In this document: in pieces, positions 23,198 through 33,982 of the stretch | Position numbering within the stretch: position 1 is the stretch's first letter | How the letters are laid out: each line of letters opens with the position of its first letter | Assembly (NCBI GenBank): GCA_003140095.1 | Contig: PLIU01000353.1 | Coordinates: forward strand, 18,277-60,239 | Direction of reading: 5' to 3' | Source: Verrucomicrobiales bacterium | GTDB lineage: Bacteria; Verrucomicrobiota; Verrucomicrobiia; Limisphaerales; Palsa-1400 | Length of the DNA stretch: 41,963 nt | The notes under the pieces: model-generated | Told to the model about the DNA's origin: nothing | The model's input: the letters and a program-made list of their open reading frames with translations, nothing else | The model's database searches: none | Translations under genes and position numbers: made by a program

Positions 23198-25744
23198 ATG
23201 AGCAAACAAACACCCGCCGACAAGCCCAGCTACAGTCGTTTACCTCGGGACGTCGAGGGATTCGATTCTCTGGCGGAGCTGGCCTTGGATATGCGCTGGT
23301 CGTGGAGTCATGCTACCGACCAAGTGTGGCAGCAGCTTGATCCCGCACTATGGGAACTGACGCAAAACCCTTGGGTGGTCCTGCAGACGGTCTCGCGGGA
23401 TAAACTCCAGCGCGTGCTGGCCGATCCTGCCTTCCGCAAGAGCATTGACGACCTGCTACAAACCAAGCGTCAGACGGCGGAGGCGCCGGCGTGGTTTCAG
23501 CAACATCATCCGCAGTCTCCTTTATCTTGCGTCGCGTATTTCAGCATGGAATTTATGTTGAGCGAAGCGCTGCCCATTTACTCCGGAGGCCTTGGCAATG
23601 TGGCCGGGGATCAACTCAAAGCGGCCAGCGACTTGGGCGTACCGGTGGTCGGCGTGGGTTTGCTCTACCAACAAGGCTATTTTCGCCAGGTCATTGACAA
23701 GGACGGAGCGCAACAGGCCCTTTACCCTTACAACGACCCCGGACAACTGCCGATCACGCCGGTGCGCCAGCCAAACGGCGAGTGGTTGCGGTTGGAGATC
23801 TCGTTGCCCGGTTACTCGGTCTGGCTGCGCGCGTGGCAGGTCCAAGTCGGCCGAGCGAAGCTTTACCTGTTGGACAGCAATGACGCGGCGAACTTTCCGG
23901 CTCATCGAGGGATCACCAGTGAGTTGTATGGGGGCGGGCCGGAATTGCGCCTTAAGCAAGAGCTGCTTCTTGGGATCGGAGGCTGGCGGCTGCTGGCCGC
24001 CCTTGGCATCAAGCCGGAGGTTTGTCATCTCAATGAAGGGCACGCCGCCTTTGCCGTTTTGGAACGCGCCCGCGATTTCATGCAAGAGAACAGGCAGCCC
24101 TTTGAAGTCGCGCTGGCTGTCACGCGAGCCGCAAACCTCTTTACCACCCACACGGCGGTGGCCGCCGGCTTTGATCGTTTTTCTCCGGCTCTCATCGAAC
24201 GATACCTCGGCCGATACGCTAAGGAAAAAATTGACGTTTCCGTCCATGACTTGCTGGCCCTGGGCCGCCAGAACCCGAACGACTCGTCGGAGAGTTTCAA
24301 CATGGCCTATCTGGCCATCCGGGGGAGCGGGTCGGTGAACGCCGTCAGCCGCTTGCATGGGAAAGTGAGCCGGCAGCTTTTTGCGCCTTTGTTTCCGAAC
24401 TGGCCGGTGGACGAAGTGCCCATCGGGCATGTGACCAATGGCGTTCACGTGCCGACCTGGGACTCGGCGGCTGCCGATGATCTCTGGACGAAGGCCTGTG
24501 GAAAAGACCGCTGGCTGGGTCCGAAGGAAAACCTGGAGCAGGAGATTCGCCGCGTCTCCGATGCCGACCTCTGGCAATTTCGCATGGTCGCCAGCAAGTC
24601 GCTGGTGGAGTACGCTCGCCAGCGTCTGGCCCGGCACTTCGCCGCGGCCGGGGCATCAACCGAAACGATCGAGGAGGCGAAGCATCTCTTCGATCCCAAC
24701 GCGTTGACCTTGGGCTTTGCGCGGCGTTTTGCCACCTACAAACGACCGAACCTGCTGCTGCACGATCCGGCCCGACTGCTGCGCCTGTTATCCAATCCTG
24801 AGCGCCCGGTGCAACTCATCCTGGCGGGCAAGGCCCATCCGGCAGATGAGGCCGGACAGGCCCTGATTCAGAAATGGATACAGTTCATTCGCCGGCCCGA
24901 GGTTCGGCCCCATGCGATCTTCCTCAGCGACTACGACATGCATTTGACCGAGCGCCTGGTGCAAGGGGTGGATGTCTGGCTGAACACGCCCCGGCGGCCT
25001 TGGGAGGCGTGCGGCACCAGCGGCATGAAGGTGCTCGTCAACGGAGGCATCAATCTCTCGGAATTGGACGGATGGTGGGCCGAAGCCTATGTCCCGGATT
25101 TGGGTTGGGCGTTGGGTGATGGTCAAGAGCATGGCGATGATCCGGCGTGGGACGCAGCCGAAGCCGAGGCGCTTTACCAGCGACTCGAACGGGAGGTGAT
25201 CCCTGAGTTTTATGCCCGCGACGAACAGGGCATTCCGAAGGCGTGGGTGAGCCGAATGCGAGAGAGCATGGCGCGGTTGACACCGCAATTCTGCGCCACC
25301 CGCGCCGTGCGGGACTACACCGAACAACACTACCTCCCGGCTGCCGCCGCCTTCCAATTGCGCGTTGCCGATAAAGGCGCAAGCGGCAGACAAATAGTCG
25401 ATTGGCAGCACAGTCTGGCACAGAAATGGGGCGCGTTGCACTTCGGCGAAATCAAGGTTGAAACCCGTGGCGATCAGCATGTATTTGAGGTGCAGGTTTA
25501 TCTCAATGATCTTGACCCGAAGGCCGTGCGGATAGAGATTTATGCCGACGGTGTTCGTGGAGGATCTCTCGTGCGGCAGGAAATGAAGAGCGTCCGCCAA
25601 TTTGCCGACGGGTCGGGTGGCGGCATTTATAGCGCGGCTGTGTCCGCAGACCGTCCAGCCGCGGATTATACGGCGCGGGTGATATCGTACCGCGACAGTG
25701 TGGGAATTCCTTTGGAGGCTGCTTACGTCCTGTGGCAGAAATGA
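23198..25744 (+). CDS. glgP: Alpha-glucan (glycogen) phosphorylase
   Basis: An 848-residue enzyme releasing glucose 1-phosphate from glycogen or maltodextrin. It belongs to the shorter alpha-glucan phosphorylase group with an N-terminal DUF3417-like region ([38 protein letters not shown]). Other landmarks are [60 protein letters not shown] and the pyridoxal-phosphate site [20 protein letters not shown] with Lys611. The C-terminal 100 residues form a further domain ([20 protein letters not shown]). It is followed 19 bp later by zwf and preceded by pgm at one gene's distance, giving a glucan to glucose-6-phosphate route. Confidence 0.93.
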   Translation: MSKQTPADKPSYSRLPRDVEGFDSLAELALDMRWSWSHATDQVWQQLDPALWELTQNPWVVLQTVSRDKLQRVLADPAFRKSIDDLLQTKRQTAEAPAWFQQHHPQSPLSCVAYFSMEFMLSEALPIYSGGLGNVAGDQLKAASDLGVPVVGVGLLYQQGYFRQVIDKDGAQQALYPYNDPGQLPITPVRQPNGEWLRLEISLPGYSVWLRAWQVQVGRAKLYLLDSNDAANFPAHRGITSELYGGGPELRLKQELLLGIGGWRLLAALGIKPEVCHLNEGHAAFAVLERARDFMQENRQPFEVALAVTRAANLFTTHTAVAAGFDRFSPALIERYLGRYAKEKIDVSVHDLLALGRQNPNDSSESFNMAYLAIRGSGSVNAVSRLHGKVSRQLFAPLFPNWPVDEVPIGHVTNGVHVPTWDSAAADDLWTKACGKDRWLGPKENLEQEIRRVSDADLWQFRMVASKSLVEYARQRLARHFAAAGASTETIEEAKHLFDPNALTLGFARRFATYKRPNLLLHDPARLLRLLSNPERPVQLILAGKAHPADEAGQALIQKWIQFIRRPEVRPHAIFLSDYDMHLTERLVQGVDVWLNTPRRPWEACGTSGMKVLVNGGINLSELDGWWAEAYVPDLGWALGDGQEHGDDPAWDAAEAEALYQRLEREVIPEFYARDEQGIPKAWVSRMRESMARLTPQFCATRAVRDYTEQHYLPAAAAFQLRVADKGASGRQIVDWQHSLAQKWGALHFGEIKVETRGDQHVFEVQVYLNDLDPKAVRIEIYADGVRGGSLVRQEMKSVRQFADGSGGGIYSAAVSADRPAADYTARVISYRDSVGIPLEAAYVLWQK

Positions 25745-25763
25745 TCTTATCGGAGCCAATGCC

Positions 25764-27266
25764 ATGAAAAGCACGAATGACCAACCTGAACCGGTTGCAG
25801 TTGTTATTTTTGGCGGAGCGGGTGATTTGACCTGGCGCAAATTGATGCCGTCGTTGTTCGATTTGCATCGGGACGGACGGATGCCAGAGAAATTTGCGAT
25901 TATGGCCGTGGATCGCGCCGCTTTCGGTGATGCGCAGTTGCGCAAACATTTCCTGGAAGGCGTGAACCGCTTTTCGCCGAAAGGGAAGGCGAAGAGCACG
26001 GACTGGACGCGTTTCGCCGAGCACGTTACTTATCAACAGGGAGATTTCCAAGAACCGGCGACCTACTCGAATTTGGAGAAGAGTTGCGCGAAACTGGAGA
26101 AGGATTGGAACGCCAAAGCCGTCCACATTTTTCACATGGCGACTCCGCCAGCCATGTTTGGAGTGATCCCCAAACGGCTCGCCGATGCGGGCTTGAATCA
26201 GGATCGAACACGCGACCGCATTGTGGTGGAAAAGCCCATTGGTCATGATCTGGACTCGGCGCGCGAGCTAAATCGCGTGCTGACGGAAAGTTTCCATGAA
26301 TCCCAGATCTTCCGCATTGACCATTATTTGGGCAAGGAAACGGTGCAGAATATTCTGGCCTTCCGCTTTGCCAATCCACTCTTCGAGCCGATTTGGAACC
26401 GGCGCTACGTGGAGTACGTGACCATCACTGTGGCCGAAGAGGTGGGCGTAGGGCATCGGGGCGGCTATTACGACCACGCGGGAGCGTTGCGCGACATGGT
26501 CCAGAATCACCTCATGCAGTTACTCTGTCTCGTGGCGATGGAACCGATGGTGTCTTTCGATGCCGATGAGATCCGCAACAAAAAAGTCGATGTTCTCCAT
26601 GCCCTCCGGCCCATTCCGCGTGGCGCGGTTGCGCAATGCGCCGTGCGCGGGCAGTATGGCCAAGGCCGACTGAATGGCAAAAAAGTGCGCGGTTACCGCC
26701 AGGAGGTTGATGTATCACCTCGCTCCAAAACCGAAACATTCGCGGCCTTGAAGTTGTTTGTGGATAACTGGCGGTGGCAGGGAGTGCCGTTCTATCTCCG
26801 TACGGGCAAATGCCTCCGCCGGCAGCTCTCGGAAGTGTCCATCCAATTCCGCACCGTGCCGCACCGGTCGTTTCCGCCCGAGTGCGGCCGCGATTGGCAT
26901 CCGTCTCGATTGGTGCTTTCGATCCAGCCCCAGGAAGGCATCATGCTGGGATTTCAGGCCAAATATCCGGGGCCGAAAATGCTGTTGCGTCCGGTGGAGA
27001 TGCGGTTCAATTATCAGGACAGCTTTGCCGTCCCCTCGCCGGACGCCTACGAGACGTTGCTCTGGGATGTGATGAAGCAGGATCCCACCTTGTTCATGCG
27101 CGCCGATCAGGTGGAGGCCGCCTGGCGGTTGTTGATGCCGGTGCTCGACGCATGGGCGAAATCGGATCCTCGCGATTTCCCCAATTATGCCGCCGGCAGT
27201 TGGGGACCACGGGCGGCCGATGAACTGCTCGCGCGCGAGGGGCATGCTTGGGGGCCAATCGCATGA
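25764..27266 (+). CDS. zwf: Glucose-6-phosphate 1-dehydrogenase
   Basis: A 500-residue enzyme oxidising glucose 6-phosphate to 6-phosphogluconolactone with NAD(P)+. ATG 25764 gives the expected N terminus; the frame is open further upstream, but that part lies in glgP. The dinucleotide-binding motif is [17 protein letters not shown], with Ala in place of the commoner Ser of GxSGDL. The substrate site is RIDHYLGKE with His187. Further blocks are [40 protein letters not shown] and FYLRTGKCL. No 6-phosphogluconolactonase or 6-phosphogluconate dehydrogenase gene is next to it; phosphoketolase follows after 54 bp. Confidence 0.93.
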   Translation: MKSTNDQPEPVAVVIFGGAGDLTWRKLMPSLFDLHRDGRMPEKFAIMAVDRAAFGDAQLRKHFLEGVNRFSPKGKAKSTDWTRFAEHVTYQQGDFQEPATYSNLEKSCAKLEKDWNAKAVHIFHMATPPAMFGVIPKRLADAGLNQDRTRDRIVVEKPIGHDLDSARELNRVLTESFHESQIFRIDHYLGKETVQNILAFRFANPLFEPIWNRRYVEYVTITVAEEVGVGHRGGYYDHAGALRDMVQNHLMQLLCLVAMEPMVSFDADEIRNKKVDVLHALRPIPRGAVAQCAVRGQYGQGRLNGKKVRGYRQEVDVSPRSKTETFAALKLFVDNWRWQGVPFYLRTGKCLRRQLSEVSIQFRTVPHRSFPPECGRDWHPSRLVLSIQPQEGIMLGFQAKYPGPKMLLRPVEMRFNYQDSFAVPSPDAYETLLWDVMKQDPTLFMRADQVEAAWRLLMPVLDAWAKSDPRDFPNYAAGSWGPRAADELLAREGHAWGPIA

Positions 27267-27320
27267 GGATCCTGCAACGGTTCAAATTGACATCAAAACC
27301 CACGTGGACAAAATTGAGCT

Positions 27321-29708
27321 ATGCCAACCAACACGCTGACTCCGGAATTGCTGCACAAGATGGACGCCTACTGGCGCGCCGCCAACTATGTGTCGGTTGG
27401 CCAGATTTATCTTTACGAGAATCCATTGCTCAAGCGGCCGTTGACGCTCGCGGATGTCAAACATATGTTGCTGGGTCACTGGGGGACCACTCCCGGGCAG
27501 AACTTCATCTACGTCCACTTGAACCGGGTCATCAAAAAATATGACCTCGACATGATTTACGTGTCCGGCCCCGGTCATGGCGGCCCGGCGGTGGTGGGCA
27601 ACACTTACCTCGAAGGCACCTACAGCGAGATCTATCCCAACATCAGCCAGGATGAGGCCGGGCTGCGGAAGCTCTTTCTTCAGTTCTCGTTTCCGGGAGG
27701 GATTCCCAGCCACGCCGCGCCGGAGACGCCCGGCTCCATCCACGAGGGCGGCGAGTTGGGCTATTCGCTCAGCCATTCGTTTGGAGCGGTGTTCGATAAT
27801 CCCGATCTGGTCGTCGCCTGTGTGGTTGGCGATGGCGAGGCTGAAACCGGGCCGCTGGCCACGGCTTGGCATTCCAACAAGTTTCTCAACGCGGCCGCCG
27901 ACGGCGCGGTGCTGCCGATCCTGCATCTCAACGGCTACAAAATTTCCAACCCGACGATTCTCGCCCGCATTACCCGCGAAGAATTGGAACAATTGCTGCG
28001 CGGCTACGGGTGGACGCCTTACTTTGTCGAAGGTCATGAACCGGCGCTGATGCACGAGGCCATGGCCGCGACGCTGGACACGGCGGTGGAGCAGATCAAA
28101 AAAATCCAGCAGGACGCCCGCATCCACGGCAACCTCACGCGTCCGCGCTGGCCCATGATCGTGCTCAATTCACCCAAGGGCTGGACGGGGCCGAAAATGA
28201 TTGACGGCCTCCAGGTGGAAGGCACTTTCCGTTCGCACCAGGTGCCGCTCCCCGACGCTGCCACTAATCCCGAACACCTCAAGTTGCTGGAGGACTGGCT
28301 GAGGAGCTACCGGCCGGAGGAACTCTTCGACGAGCAGGGGCGCCTGAAACCGGAACTGGCCGACCTGGCGCCCAAGGGCCAATCGCGCATGGGCGCTAAT
28401 CCTCACGCCAACGGGGGCATTCTGCTCCGCGACCTGCGGATGCCGGATTTCCGCAATTACGCGGTCGAGGTGCCCTCGCCAGGGGTGCGAGGCATTGGCG
28501 ACACGCATGTCCTCGGTCCTTTCCTGCGCGACGTGGCGAAGCTCAACAGCGAGCAGCGCAACTTCCGGGTTTTTGGCCCTGACGAGACGCTTTCCAATGG
28601 CTTGGAGGCCCTTTTTGGCGTGACCAAACGCCAATGGGACGCGGCCACTTTGCCCAACGACGAATTTCTCGCGCCCGCCGGGCGCGTCATGGAAATGCTC
28701 AGCGAGCACCAATGCGAGGGCTGGCTGGAGGGCTACCTGCTGACCGGGCGGCATGGGCTCTTCAACTGCTACGAGGCCTTTATTCACATCGTGGATTCGA
28801 TGTTCAACCAGCACGCCAAGTGGCTCAAGGTCACGTCGTGCCTGCCGTGGCGGCGGAAAATCGCCTCGCTCAATTACCTGCTGGCCTCGCATGTCTGGCG
28901 GCAGGATCACAACGGTTTCACCCACCAGGATCCTGGTTTCATCGACCACGTCGTCAACAAGAAGGCCGAGGTGGTGCGTGTTTACCTTCCGCCAGATGCC
29001 AACTGCCTGCTCTCGGTGATGGACCACTGCCTGCGCAGCCGCCATTATGTCAACGTCGTGGTCGCGGGCAAGCATCCGGCGCCGCAGTGGCTGACGATGG
29101 ACGCTGCCGTCAAACACTGCATCCAGGGCATCAGCATCTGGCAATGGGCCAGCAACGACCAAGCCGTTTCACCGGACGTCGTCATGGCCTGCTGCGGCGA
29201 CGTGCCCACGCTGGAGACTCTGGGCGCCGTCTCCATTTTGCGCGAGCATCTGCCCGAATTAAAAATCCGGGTGGTCAACGTGGTGGACCTGATGAAGCTG
29301 CAACCGCACAGCGAGCATCCGCACGGGTTGAGCGACAAGGATTTTGACGAACTCTTCACCAGGGACAAGCCGGTCATCTTCGCATTCCACGCCTACCCAT
29401 GGTTGATCCACCGGCTGACCTACCGCCGCGCCAACCATGCCAACATCCACGTTCGCGGCTACAAGGAAGAGGGCACCATCACCACTCCCTTCGACATGAC
29501 GGTGTTAAACGAAATGGACCGCTTCCACCTTGTGATGGACGCCATCGACCGCCTGCCGCAGACCGGGGACAAAGGCATATACCTCAAACAACAACTCAAA
29601 GACAAACTCATCGACCACAAGCAATACATTGCCAAATACGGCGAGGACTTGCCGGAAATTAGGAAGTGGAAGTGGATGGGGCAGGGGAGTGCCAATAAAT
29701 CAACATAA
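27321..29708 (+). CDS. xfp: Phosphoketolase (xylulose-5-phosphate/fructose-6-phosphate)
   Basis: A 795-residue thiamine-diphosphate enzyme cleaving xylulose 5-phosphate and/or fructose 6-phosphate to acetyl phosphate plus glyceraldehyde 3-phosphate or erythrose 4-phosphate. Signatures: [80 protein letters not shown], the ThDP loop GDGEAETG from residue 170, and the C-terminal [20 protein letters not shown]. Length and motifs are standard. It yields high-energy acetyl phosphate without ATP use. The gene follows zwf and is only 15 bp from ctaC, placing sugar cleavage directly upstream of the respiratory genes. Confidence 0.95.
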   Translation: MPTNTLTPELLHKMDAYWRAANYVSVGQIYLYENPLLKRPLTLADVKHMLLGHWGTTPGQNFIYVHLNRVIKKYDLDMIYVSGPGHGGPAVVGNTYLEGTYSEIYPNISQDEAGLRKLFLQFSFPGGIPSHAAPETPGSIHEGGELGYSLSHSFGAVFDNPDLVVACVVGDGEAETGPLATAWHSNKFLNAAADGAVLPILHLNGYKISNPTILARITREELEQLLRGYGWTPYFVEGHEPALMHEAMAATLDTAVEQIKKIQQDARIHGNLTRPRWPMIVLNSPKGWTGPKMIDGLQVEGTFRSHQVPLPDAATNPEHLKLLEDWLRSYRPEELFDEQGRLKPELADLAPKGQSRMGANPHANGGILLRDLRMPDFRNYAVEVPSPGVRGIGDTHVLGPFLRDVAKLNSEQRNFRVFGPDETLSNGLEALFGVTKRQWDAATLPNDEFLAPAGRVMEMLSEHQCEGWLEGYLLTGRHGLFNCYEAFIHIVDSMFNQHAKWLKVTSCLPWRRKIASLNYLLASHVWRQDHNGFTHQDPGFIDHVVNKKAEVVRVYLPPDANCLLSVMDHCLRSRHYVNVVVAGKHPAPQWLTMDAAVKHCIQGISIWQWASNDQAVSPDVVMACCGDVPTLETLGAVSILREHLPELKIRVVNVVDLMKLQPHSEHPHGLSDKDFDELFTRDKPVIFAFHAYPWLIHRLTYRRANHANIHVRGYKEEGTITTPFDMTVLNEMDRFHLVMDAIDRLPQTGDKGIYLKQQLKDKLIDHKQYIAKYGEDLPEIRKWKWMGQGSANKST

Positions 29709-29723
29709 CTCATTGCGCCAACG

Positions 29724-30662
29724 ATGATCTGGTTCGCCGCCATCAATCCCGTCTTAAGCCCGATGTCGCCGCAAGCGAGGGCGCTGTCAAACGTATTCGA
29801 GGTGACGTTGGCGGTCTGTGGTGTGATTTTTCTTATCGTGACAGGGTTGATCGCGTGGTGCGTGCTGCGTTATCGCATGAGCGACCCCGGCGTCGAGCCT
29901 CGGCAATCGGGCGGCAACTCGAAATTGGAAGCCACTTGGACGCTGGCGTCCGTCATGGTGCTGATTTTTCTCTTTGTCCTGACGGTGCAGGCCATGCGCA
30001 TTTCCGATGCGCCGATGGACCGCGAACCGGATCTAACCGTGATCGGCCACCAATGGTGGTGGGAAGTGCGTTACGCCAACGGCACGGTCACCGCCAATGA
30101 AATTCATATTCCGACTCAATCGGACATGCTGGTGCGCGTTGATTCGGCGGACGTCATTCACAGTTTTTGGGTGCCGCAACTGGGGCGTAAAATAGACGCG
30201 ATACCCGGACATCTGAACCACCTGTGGATTCGCGCCGACCAAGCCGGTCAATACCTTGGCGCCTGCGCGGTGTTTTGTGGCGCGCAACACGCCTGGATGC
30301 GCATCCTGGTCGTGGCGCAATCGCCCCAGGAGTTTGGCGAATGGAACGCCCAGCAAGCGCCGCCGGCCAAAGCGCCCTCGACGCCAGGAGGCTTGCGCGG
30401 CGAACATGTTTTTCTACAGCAGACCTGCGTGGGATGCCACTCCATCCGCGGGGTGAACGCCAACACGCAGGTGGGCCCGGACCTCACGCATTTCGCCAGC
30501 CGGCAAACCATCGGCGCTGGCGTGCTGGAGAACAACGCTGCCGACGTGCGCCGCTGGCTGACGGATCCGCAGCGAATCAAGCCCGGCTGTTACATGCCCG
30601 ACTTCCATTTGACCGGCAGCAACGTGGAAGACTTGGCGGCCTTTTTCGAAACGCTGAAGTAA
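29724..30662 (+). CDS. ctaC: Cytochrome c oxidase subunit II with fused cytochrome c (caa3 type)
   Basis: A 312-residue membrane protein of a caa3-type oxidase. Two membrane helices (about residues 25-47 and 72-92) anchor the cupredoxin domain, which carries the binuclear CuA site: His146 (VIHSFWVP), then Cys181, Cys185, His189 and Met192 in CAVFCGAQHAWM. WWWEVRY is the usual electron-entry aromatic motif. A C-terminal cytochrome c domain has haem motif C235-VG-C238-H239 and a probable Met ligand in CYMPDFHL. No lipobox is evident at the N terminus. It starts 15 bp after phosphoketolase and ends seven bases before ctaDE, the first of six tightly packed respiratory genes. Confidence 0.95.
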   Translation: MIWFAAINPVLSPMSPQARALSNVFEVTLAVCGVIFLIVTGLIAWCVLRYRMSDPGVEPRQSGGNSKLEATWTLASVMVLIFLFVLTVQAMRISDAPMDREPDLTVIGHQWWWEVRYANGTVTANEIHIPTQSDMLVRVDSADVIHSFWVPQLGRKIDAIPGHLNHLWIRADQAGQYLGACAVFCGAQHAWMRILVVAQSPQEFGEWNAQQAPPAKAPSTPGGLRGEHVFLQQTCVGCHSIRGVNANTQVGPDLTHFASRQTIGAGVLENNAADVRRWLTDPQRIKPGCYMPDFHLTGSNVEDLAAFFETLK

Positions 30663-30669
30663 CCCGGCT

Positions 30670-32901
30670 ATGAACTCAACCTCCGCCACAATTTCGCCCG
30701 TGACCGTCCTTGCCGGCGCGCCTGCGGAGCGCGGGCTGTTGTCTTGGGTCGCGACCGTGGACCACAAGCGCATTGGCATTCTCTATCTGGTCACGACGTT
30801 CGGGTTCTTCCTGGTGGGTGGGGTGGAGGCGTTGCTGATCCGCCTGCAATTGGCCGTGCCGAACAACACGTTTCTCAAGCCCGAAACGTTCAATCAGCTT
30901 TTCACCATGCACGGCACGACGATGATTTTCCTGGTCGTGATGCCCGCGCTCATCGGCTTCGCCAATTACTTTGTGCCGCTGATGATAGGCGCGCGCGACA
31001 TGGCGTTTCCGCGCCTGAACACGATGAGCTATTGGCTGCTCATATTCGGCGGGCTGCTGCTGCACTTCAGTGTTCTGACGGGAGCAGCGCCGGCGGCGGG
31101 CTGGTTCAGCTACGCGCCGTTGAGCGAAACGCCGTTTTCATCCAGCACCGGCCTGGACTATTGGATTATGGCGCTGCTGATCCTTGGCGTCGGCAGCGTG
31201 GCGGGTGCGATCAACATGATTGTGACGATCCTCACCCTGCGCGCGCCGGGCATGACGTTGCGCCGCGTGCCTTTGTTCGTCTGGATGATCTTCATCAACT
31301 CGTTCCTCATCATTGCCGCCATCCCGGTCCTCAACGCGGCCATTGTCATGCTGCTCATCGACCGCCAACTTGAAGCGCATTTCTTCCTTGGGATTCAGGG
31401 CGGCTCGCCGTTGCTGTGGCAGCATTTCTTTTGGACTTTCGGACATCCGGAGGTTTACATCATGGCGCTGCCGGCCTTCGGCATGATTTCCGAAGTGATT
31501 CCGGTTTTCTCGCGCAAGCCCATTTTCGGCTACAGCTTCGTGGCGGCTTCGACCGTGGCCATTGCCTTGTTGAGCTTCGGCGTCTGGGCGCATCACATGT
31601 TCACCGTCGGACTGGGACACACGGCCGACCTTTTCTTCGCGGCGGCGAGCATGGCCATCGCCGTGCCGACAGGAGTCAAGGTGTTCAACTGGATCGCAAC
31701 GATGTGGGGTGGATCGATTCGATTTACGACGGCGATGTGTTTTGCGATTGCGTTCATCATCCAATTCGTCGTGGGTGGTTTAAGCGGCATTACGTTCGCG
31801 GTCGCGCCGGTGGACTGGCAGATGCACAACACTTATTACCTCGTGGCCCATTTTCATTATGTGCTCTTTGGCGGAACGCTCTTCGGCATGCTGGCCGGAC
31901 TCTACTATTGGTTTCCGAAAATGAGCGGACGCCTGCTTTCCGAAAAACTGGGAAAATGGCAATTCTGGCTGGCGGTGCTCGGCTTCAATCTGACATTCTT
32001 CGTGCAACATTTGCTCGGCTTTATGGGCATGCCGCGGCAGGTTTACACTTACCCGGATCTGCCGGGGTGGGGCGCGGTTAACCTGCTCTCAACGATCGGC
32101 GCTTTCATTCTTGGTTTTTCGATGCTTTTGCTCGGAGCAAATATCCTCTGGAGTCTGCTCCGTGGGCAGCCTGCGACGGATAATCCCTGGGACGCTTGGA
32201 CGTTGGAGTGGGCCACGACCTCGCCGCCGCCCGCGCACAATTTCCAGAGCGTGCCGCCCATCCGCGGCCGCCGCCCGCTCTGGGATCTGGCCCATCCCAG
32301 CCAAACCGATGCGAAGAACGCAACGGCCACGCCGCCCGGCGAATCTGCTCCCGAGAAGAACAAAGCTTTGATGATCGTGTTCATCGTTTCCGAGGGTTTC
32401 TTCTTTCTCATGCTGGTCATCGCTTACCTCTATTTCGGGCGCACGCCTGGAGCAGGACCCACGGCGGCCAGCAGCCTGAACGTGGGCCGCACTGCGCTGT
32501 TCACGATTTGCCTCTTCGCCAGCAGCTTTACCGTCTGGCGGGCCGAACGAGGTTTCAAGCGCAAGGACCGCGCGGCCATGAATGGCTGGCTGGCCGTCAC
32601 AGTCCTGCTGGGCGCGGTTTTTCTCACCGGCCAGGCTACAGAGTATTGGGGGATGTTTGAGCGCGGCGTGACGGTCAATACGAACTTGTTTGCCTCCTCC
32701 TTTTTCACGCTGACCGGATTTCACGGATTGCATGTCTGCATCGGATTGATCGCGCTGCTCATCGTGCTGGGGTTGACGCGCCGGGGCGAGGCCAGGGATT
32801 TCCAGTCGCCCGCGCTGGCAACTGTGGGTTTATACTGGCACTTCGTTGACGGCGTATGGGTCGTCGTCTTCTCTGTTATTTACTTGAGGCTGCTACTATG
32901 A
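30670..32901 (+). CDS. ctaD: Cytochrome c oxidase subunit I fused to subunit III
   Basis: A 743-residue fusion. Residues 1 to about 530 are subunit I: HGTTMIFLVV, the active-site H259-PEV-Y263 (CuB ligand and cross-linked tyrosine; Glu261 is the A1-type proton-channel glutamate), CuB ligands His308-His309 (WAHHMFTVGL), the K-channel lysine region VPTGVKVFNW, and His394/His396 in AHFHYVLFGG for haems a3 and a. The linker with PPIRGRRPLWDLAHP is the normal subunit I end. From about residue 560 subunit III follows (NKALMIVFIVSEGFFFLMLV, LTGFHGLHVCIGLIALLIVL, YWHFVDGVWVVVFSVIYL) in a short, five-helix form. The stop overlaps the ctaG start (ATGA). Confidence 0.95.
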   Translation: MNSTSATISPVTVLAGAPAERGLLSWVATVDHKRIGILYLVTTFGFFLVGGVEALLIRLQLAVPNNTFLKPETFNQLFTMHGTTMIFLVVMPALIGFANYFVPLMIGARDMAFPRLNTMSYWLLIFGGLLLHFSVLTGAAPAAGWFSYAPLSETPFSSSTGLDYWIMALLILGVGSVAGAINMIVTILTLRAPGMTLRRVPLFVWMIFINSFLIIAAIPVLNAAIVMLLIDRQLEAHFFLGIQGGSPLLWQHFFWTFGHPEVYIMALPAFGMISEVIPVFSRKPIFGYSFVAASTVAIALLSFGVWAHHMFTVGLGHTADLFFAAASMAIAVPTGVKVFNWIATMWGGSIRFTTAMCFAIAFIIQFVVGGLSGITFAVAPVDWQMHNTYYLVAHFHYVLFGGTLFGMLAGLYYWFPKMSGRLLSEKLGKWQFWLAVLGFNLTFFVQHLLGFMGMPRQVYTYPDLPGWGAVNLLSTIGAFILGFSMLLLGANILWSLLRGQPATDNPWDAWTLEWATTSPPPAHNFQSVPPIRGRRPLWDLAHPSQTDAKNATATPPGESAPEKNKALMIVFIVSEGFFFLMLVIAYLYFGRTPGAGPTAASSLNVGRTALFTICLFASSFTVWRAERGFKRKDRAAMNGWLAVTVLLGAVFLTGQATEYWGMFERGVTVNTNLFASSFFTLTGFHGLHVCIGLIALLIVLGLTRRGEARDFQSPALATVGLYWHFVDGVWVVVFSVIYLRLLL

Positions 32902-33746
32902 ATACAAAGCAATATCTATTGTCGGCCTGGAATTGGAGTCCGGCGGTCATTGGCGCGTGCGTTGCCGCATCGGCCGCCTACGCCGCCGCGCTGCGGTTTC
33001 GTTTTCCGGCGCGGTCGTGGTATTTCATCGGCGCGCTGGCGGTTTTTTTCCTGACCCTGACCTCGCCGTTGAATGCGCTCGCCGGCGGGTATCTCTTTAG
33101 CGCGCACATGTTGCAACACATGCTGCTGCTGTTGATCGTGCCGCTGCTGCTGCTGCTGGGCTTGCCGGCCATAAACGCAAACCCCGCGCGCAGATGGCAG
33201 GGCTTCCGCCTGCCGACGTTGTTCGGCTGGATGGCCGGCGTAAGCGCCATGTGGGTGTGGCATGAGCGAACGCTCTGCGAACTGGCGACGCGCACGGAAA
33301 CGGTTCGCATCGTCCAAATCATTTCGTTGCTGGCGCTGGGGACGGTGTTCTGGTGGCCCCTTTTCGGACCGCAGGCGCGGCAACGCATCTCGCCGCTGAC
33401 GGGTGTGGTTTATTTGTTCAGCGCGTGCATCACTTGCAGCGTGCTGGGCATTCTCATTACGTTTTCGCCCGCCGGGTCGGTCTGCCCGATTTATCTCCAT
33501 CCGCCGGATCAACCGGGCATCCTCAGTCTGATTCGCCATGATTGGGGCTTTACGCCTGCGAAGGACCAACAAATCGGCGGTCTGCTCATGTGGTTGCCCG
33601 GCTGCGGCATTTATCTGGCGGGCGTCATGGCGATGCTCGCCCGCTGGTATGGCGCCGTTGAAACAGACGAGGGCGCCGCGACTCAATCGACGCAAGAAGA
33701 GAGACCCCAACTCGTGCCTGCGCGGGCCACCGCGAGGAAACAGTGA
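32898..33746 (+). CDS. ctaG: CtaG-like caa3 oxidase assembly factor
   Basis: A 282-residue polytopic membrane protein; ATG 32898 overlaps the ctaDE stop by four bases. It matches the Bacillus-type CtaG family (caa3_CtaG): LSAWNWSPAVIGACVAAS, then YFIGALAVFFLTLTSPLNAL, YLFSAHMLQHMLLLLIVPLL with the conserved His residues, LPTLFGWMAGVSAMWVWHE, and DQQIGGLLMWLPGCGIYLAG near the end. About seven hydrophobic helices are visible. In Bacillus CtaG is needed for active caa3 oxidase, probably in CuB insertion. The hydrophilic tail of about 35 residues (EERPQLVPARATARKQ) is variable. The last base of its stop codon is the first base of the next ATG. Confidence 0.88.
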   Translation: MNTKQYLLSAWNWSPAVIGACVAASAAYAAALRFRFPARSWYFIGALAVFFLTLTSPLNALAGGYLFSAHMLQHMLLLLIVPLLLLLGLPAINANPARRWQGFRLPTLFGWMAGVSAMWVWHERTLCELATRTETVRIVQIISLLALGTVFWWPLFGPQARQRISPLTGVVYLFSACITCSVLGILITFSPAGSVCPIYLHPPDQPGILSLIRHDWGFTPAKDQQIGGLLMWLPGCGIYLAGVMAMLARWYGAVETDEGAATQSTQEERPQLVPARATARKQ

Positions 33747-33982
33747 TGTCGAACCCAGCTTCAAACGAAAGACCGGTTCGCGCGCCGTTGGATTGGAACA
33801 CACCCAAACCGGAGAATCTGGCCAAGCCGACTTGGTGGCCCGCCGCGCTTGCTTTCGGCGCCACATTGACGGCGTGGGGCCTGATCACCTCGGCCGTAGT
33901 TCTGGTGATCGGACTGGCCATCGTCATCGTGTCACTCGCCGGATGGATCGGAGACATTTGCCATGAGCGAAATGAACACTGA
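33746..33982 (+). CDS. Small membrane protein in the caa3/bc operon
   Basis: A 78-residue protein with a hydrophilic N terminus (APLDWNTPKPENLAKPTWWP) and one long or two short hydrophobic helices (ALAFGATLTAWGLITSAVVL, VIGLAIVIVSLAGWIGDI). It overlaps ctaG by one base and the Rieske gene by 20 bp, so it is translated with them. Its size, position and amphipathic N terminus resemble the small accessory subunits, sometimes annotated as subunit IV, of caa3 oxidases. No sequence signature fixes this. Confidence 0.65.
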   Translation: MSNPASNERPVRAPLDWNTPKPENLAKPTWWPAALAFGATLTAWGLITSAVVLVIGLAIVIVSLAGWIGDICHERNEH

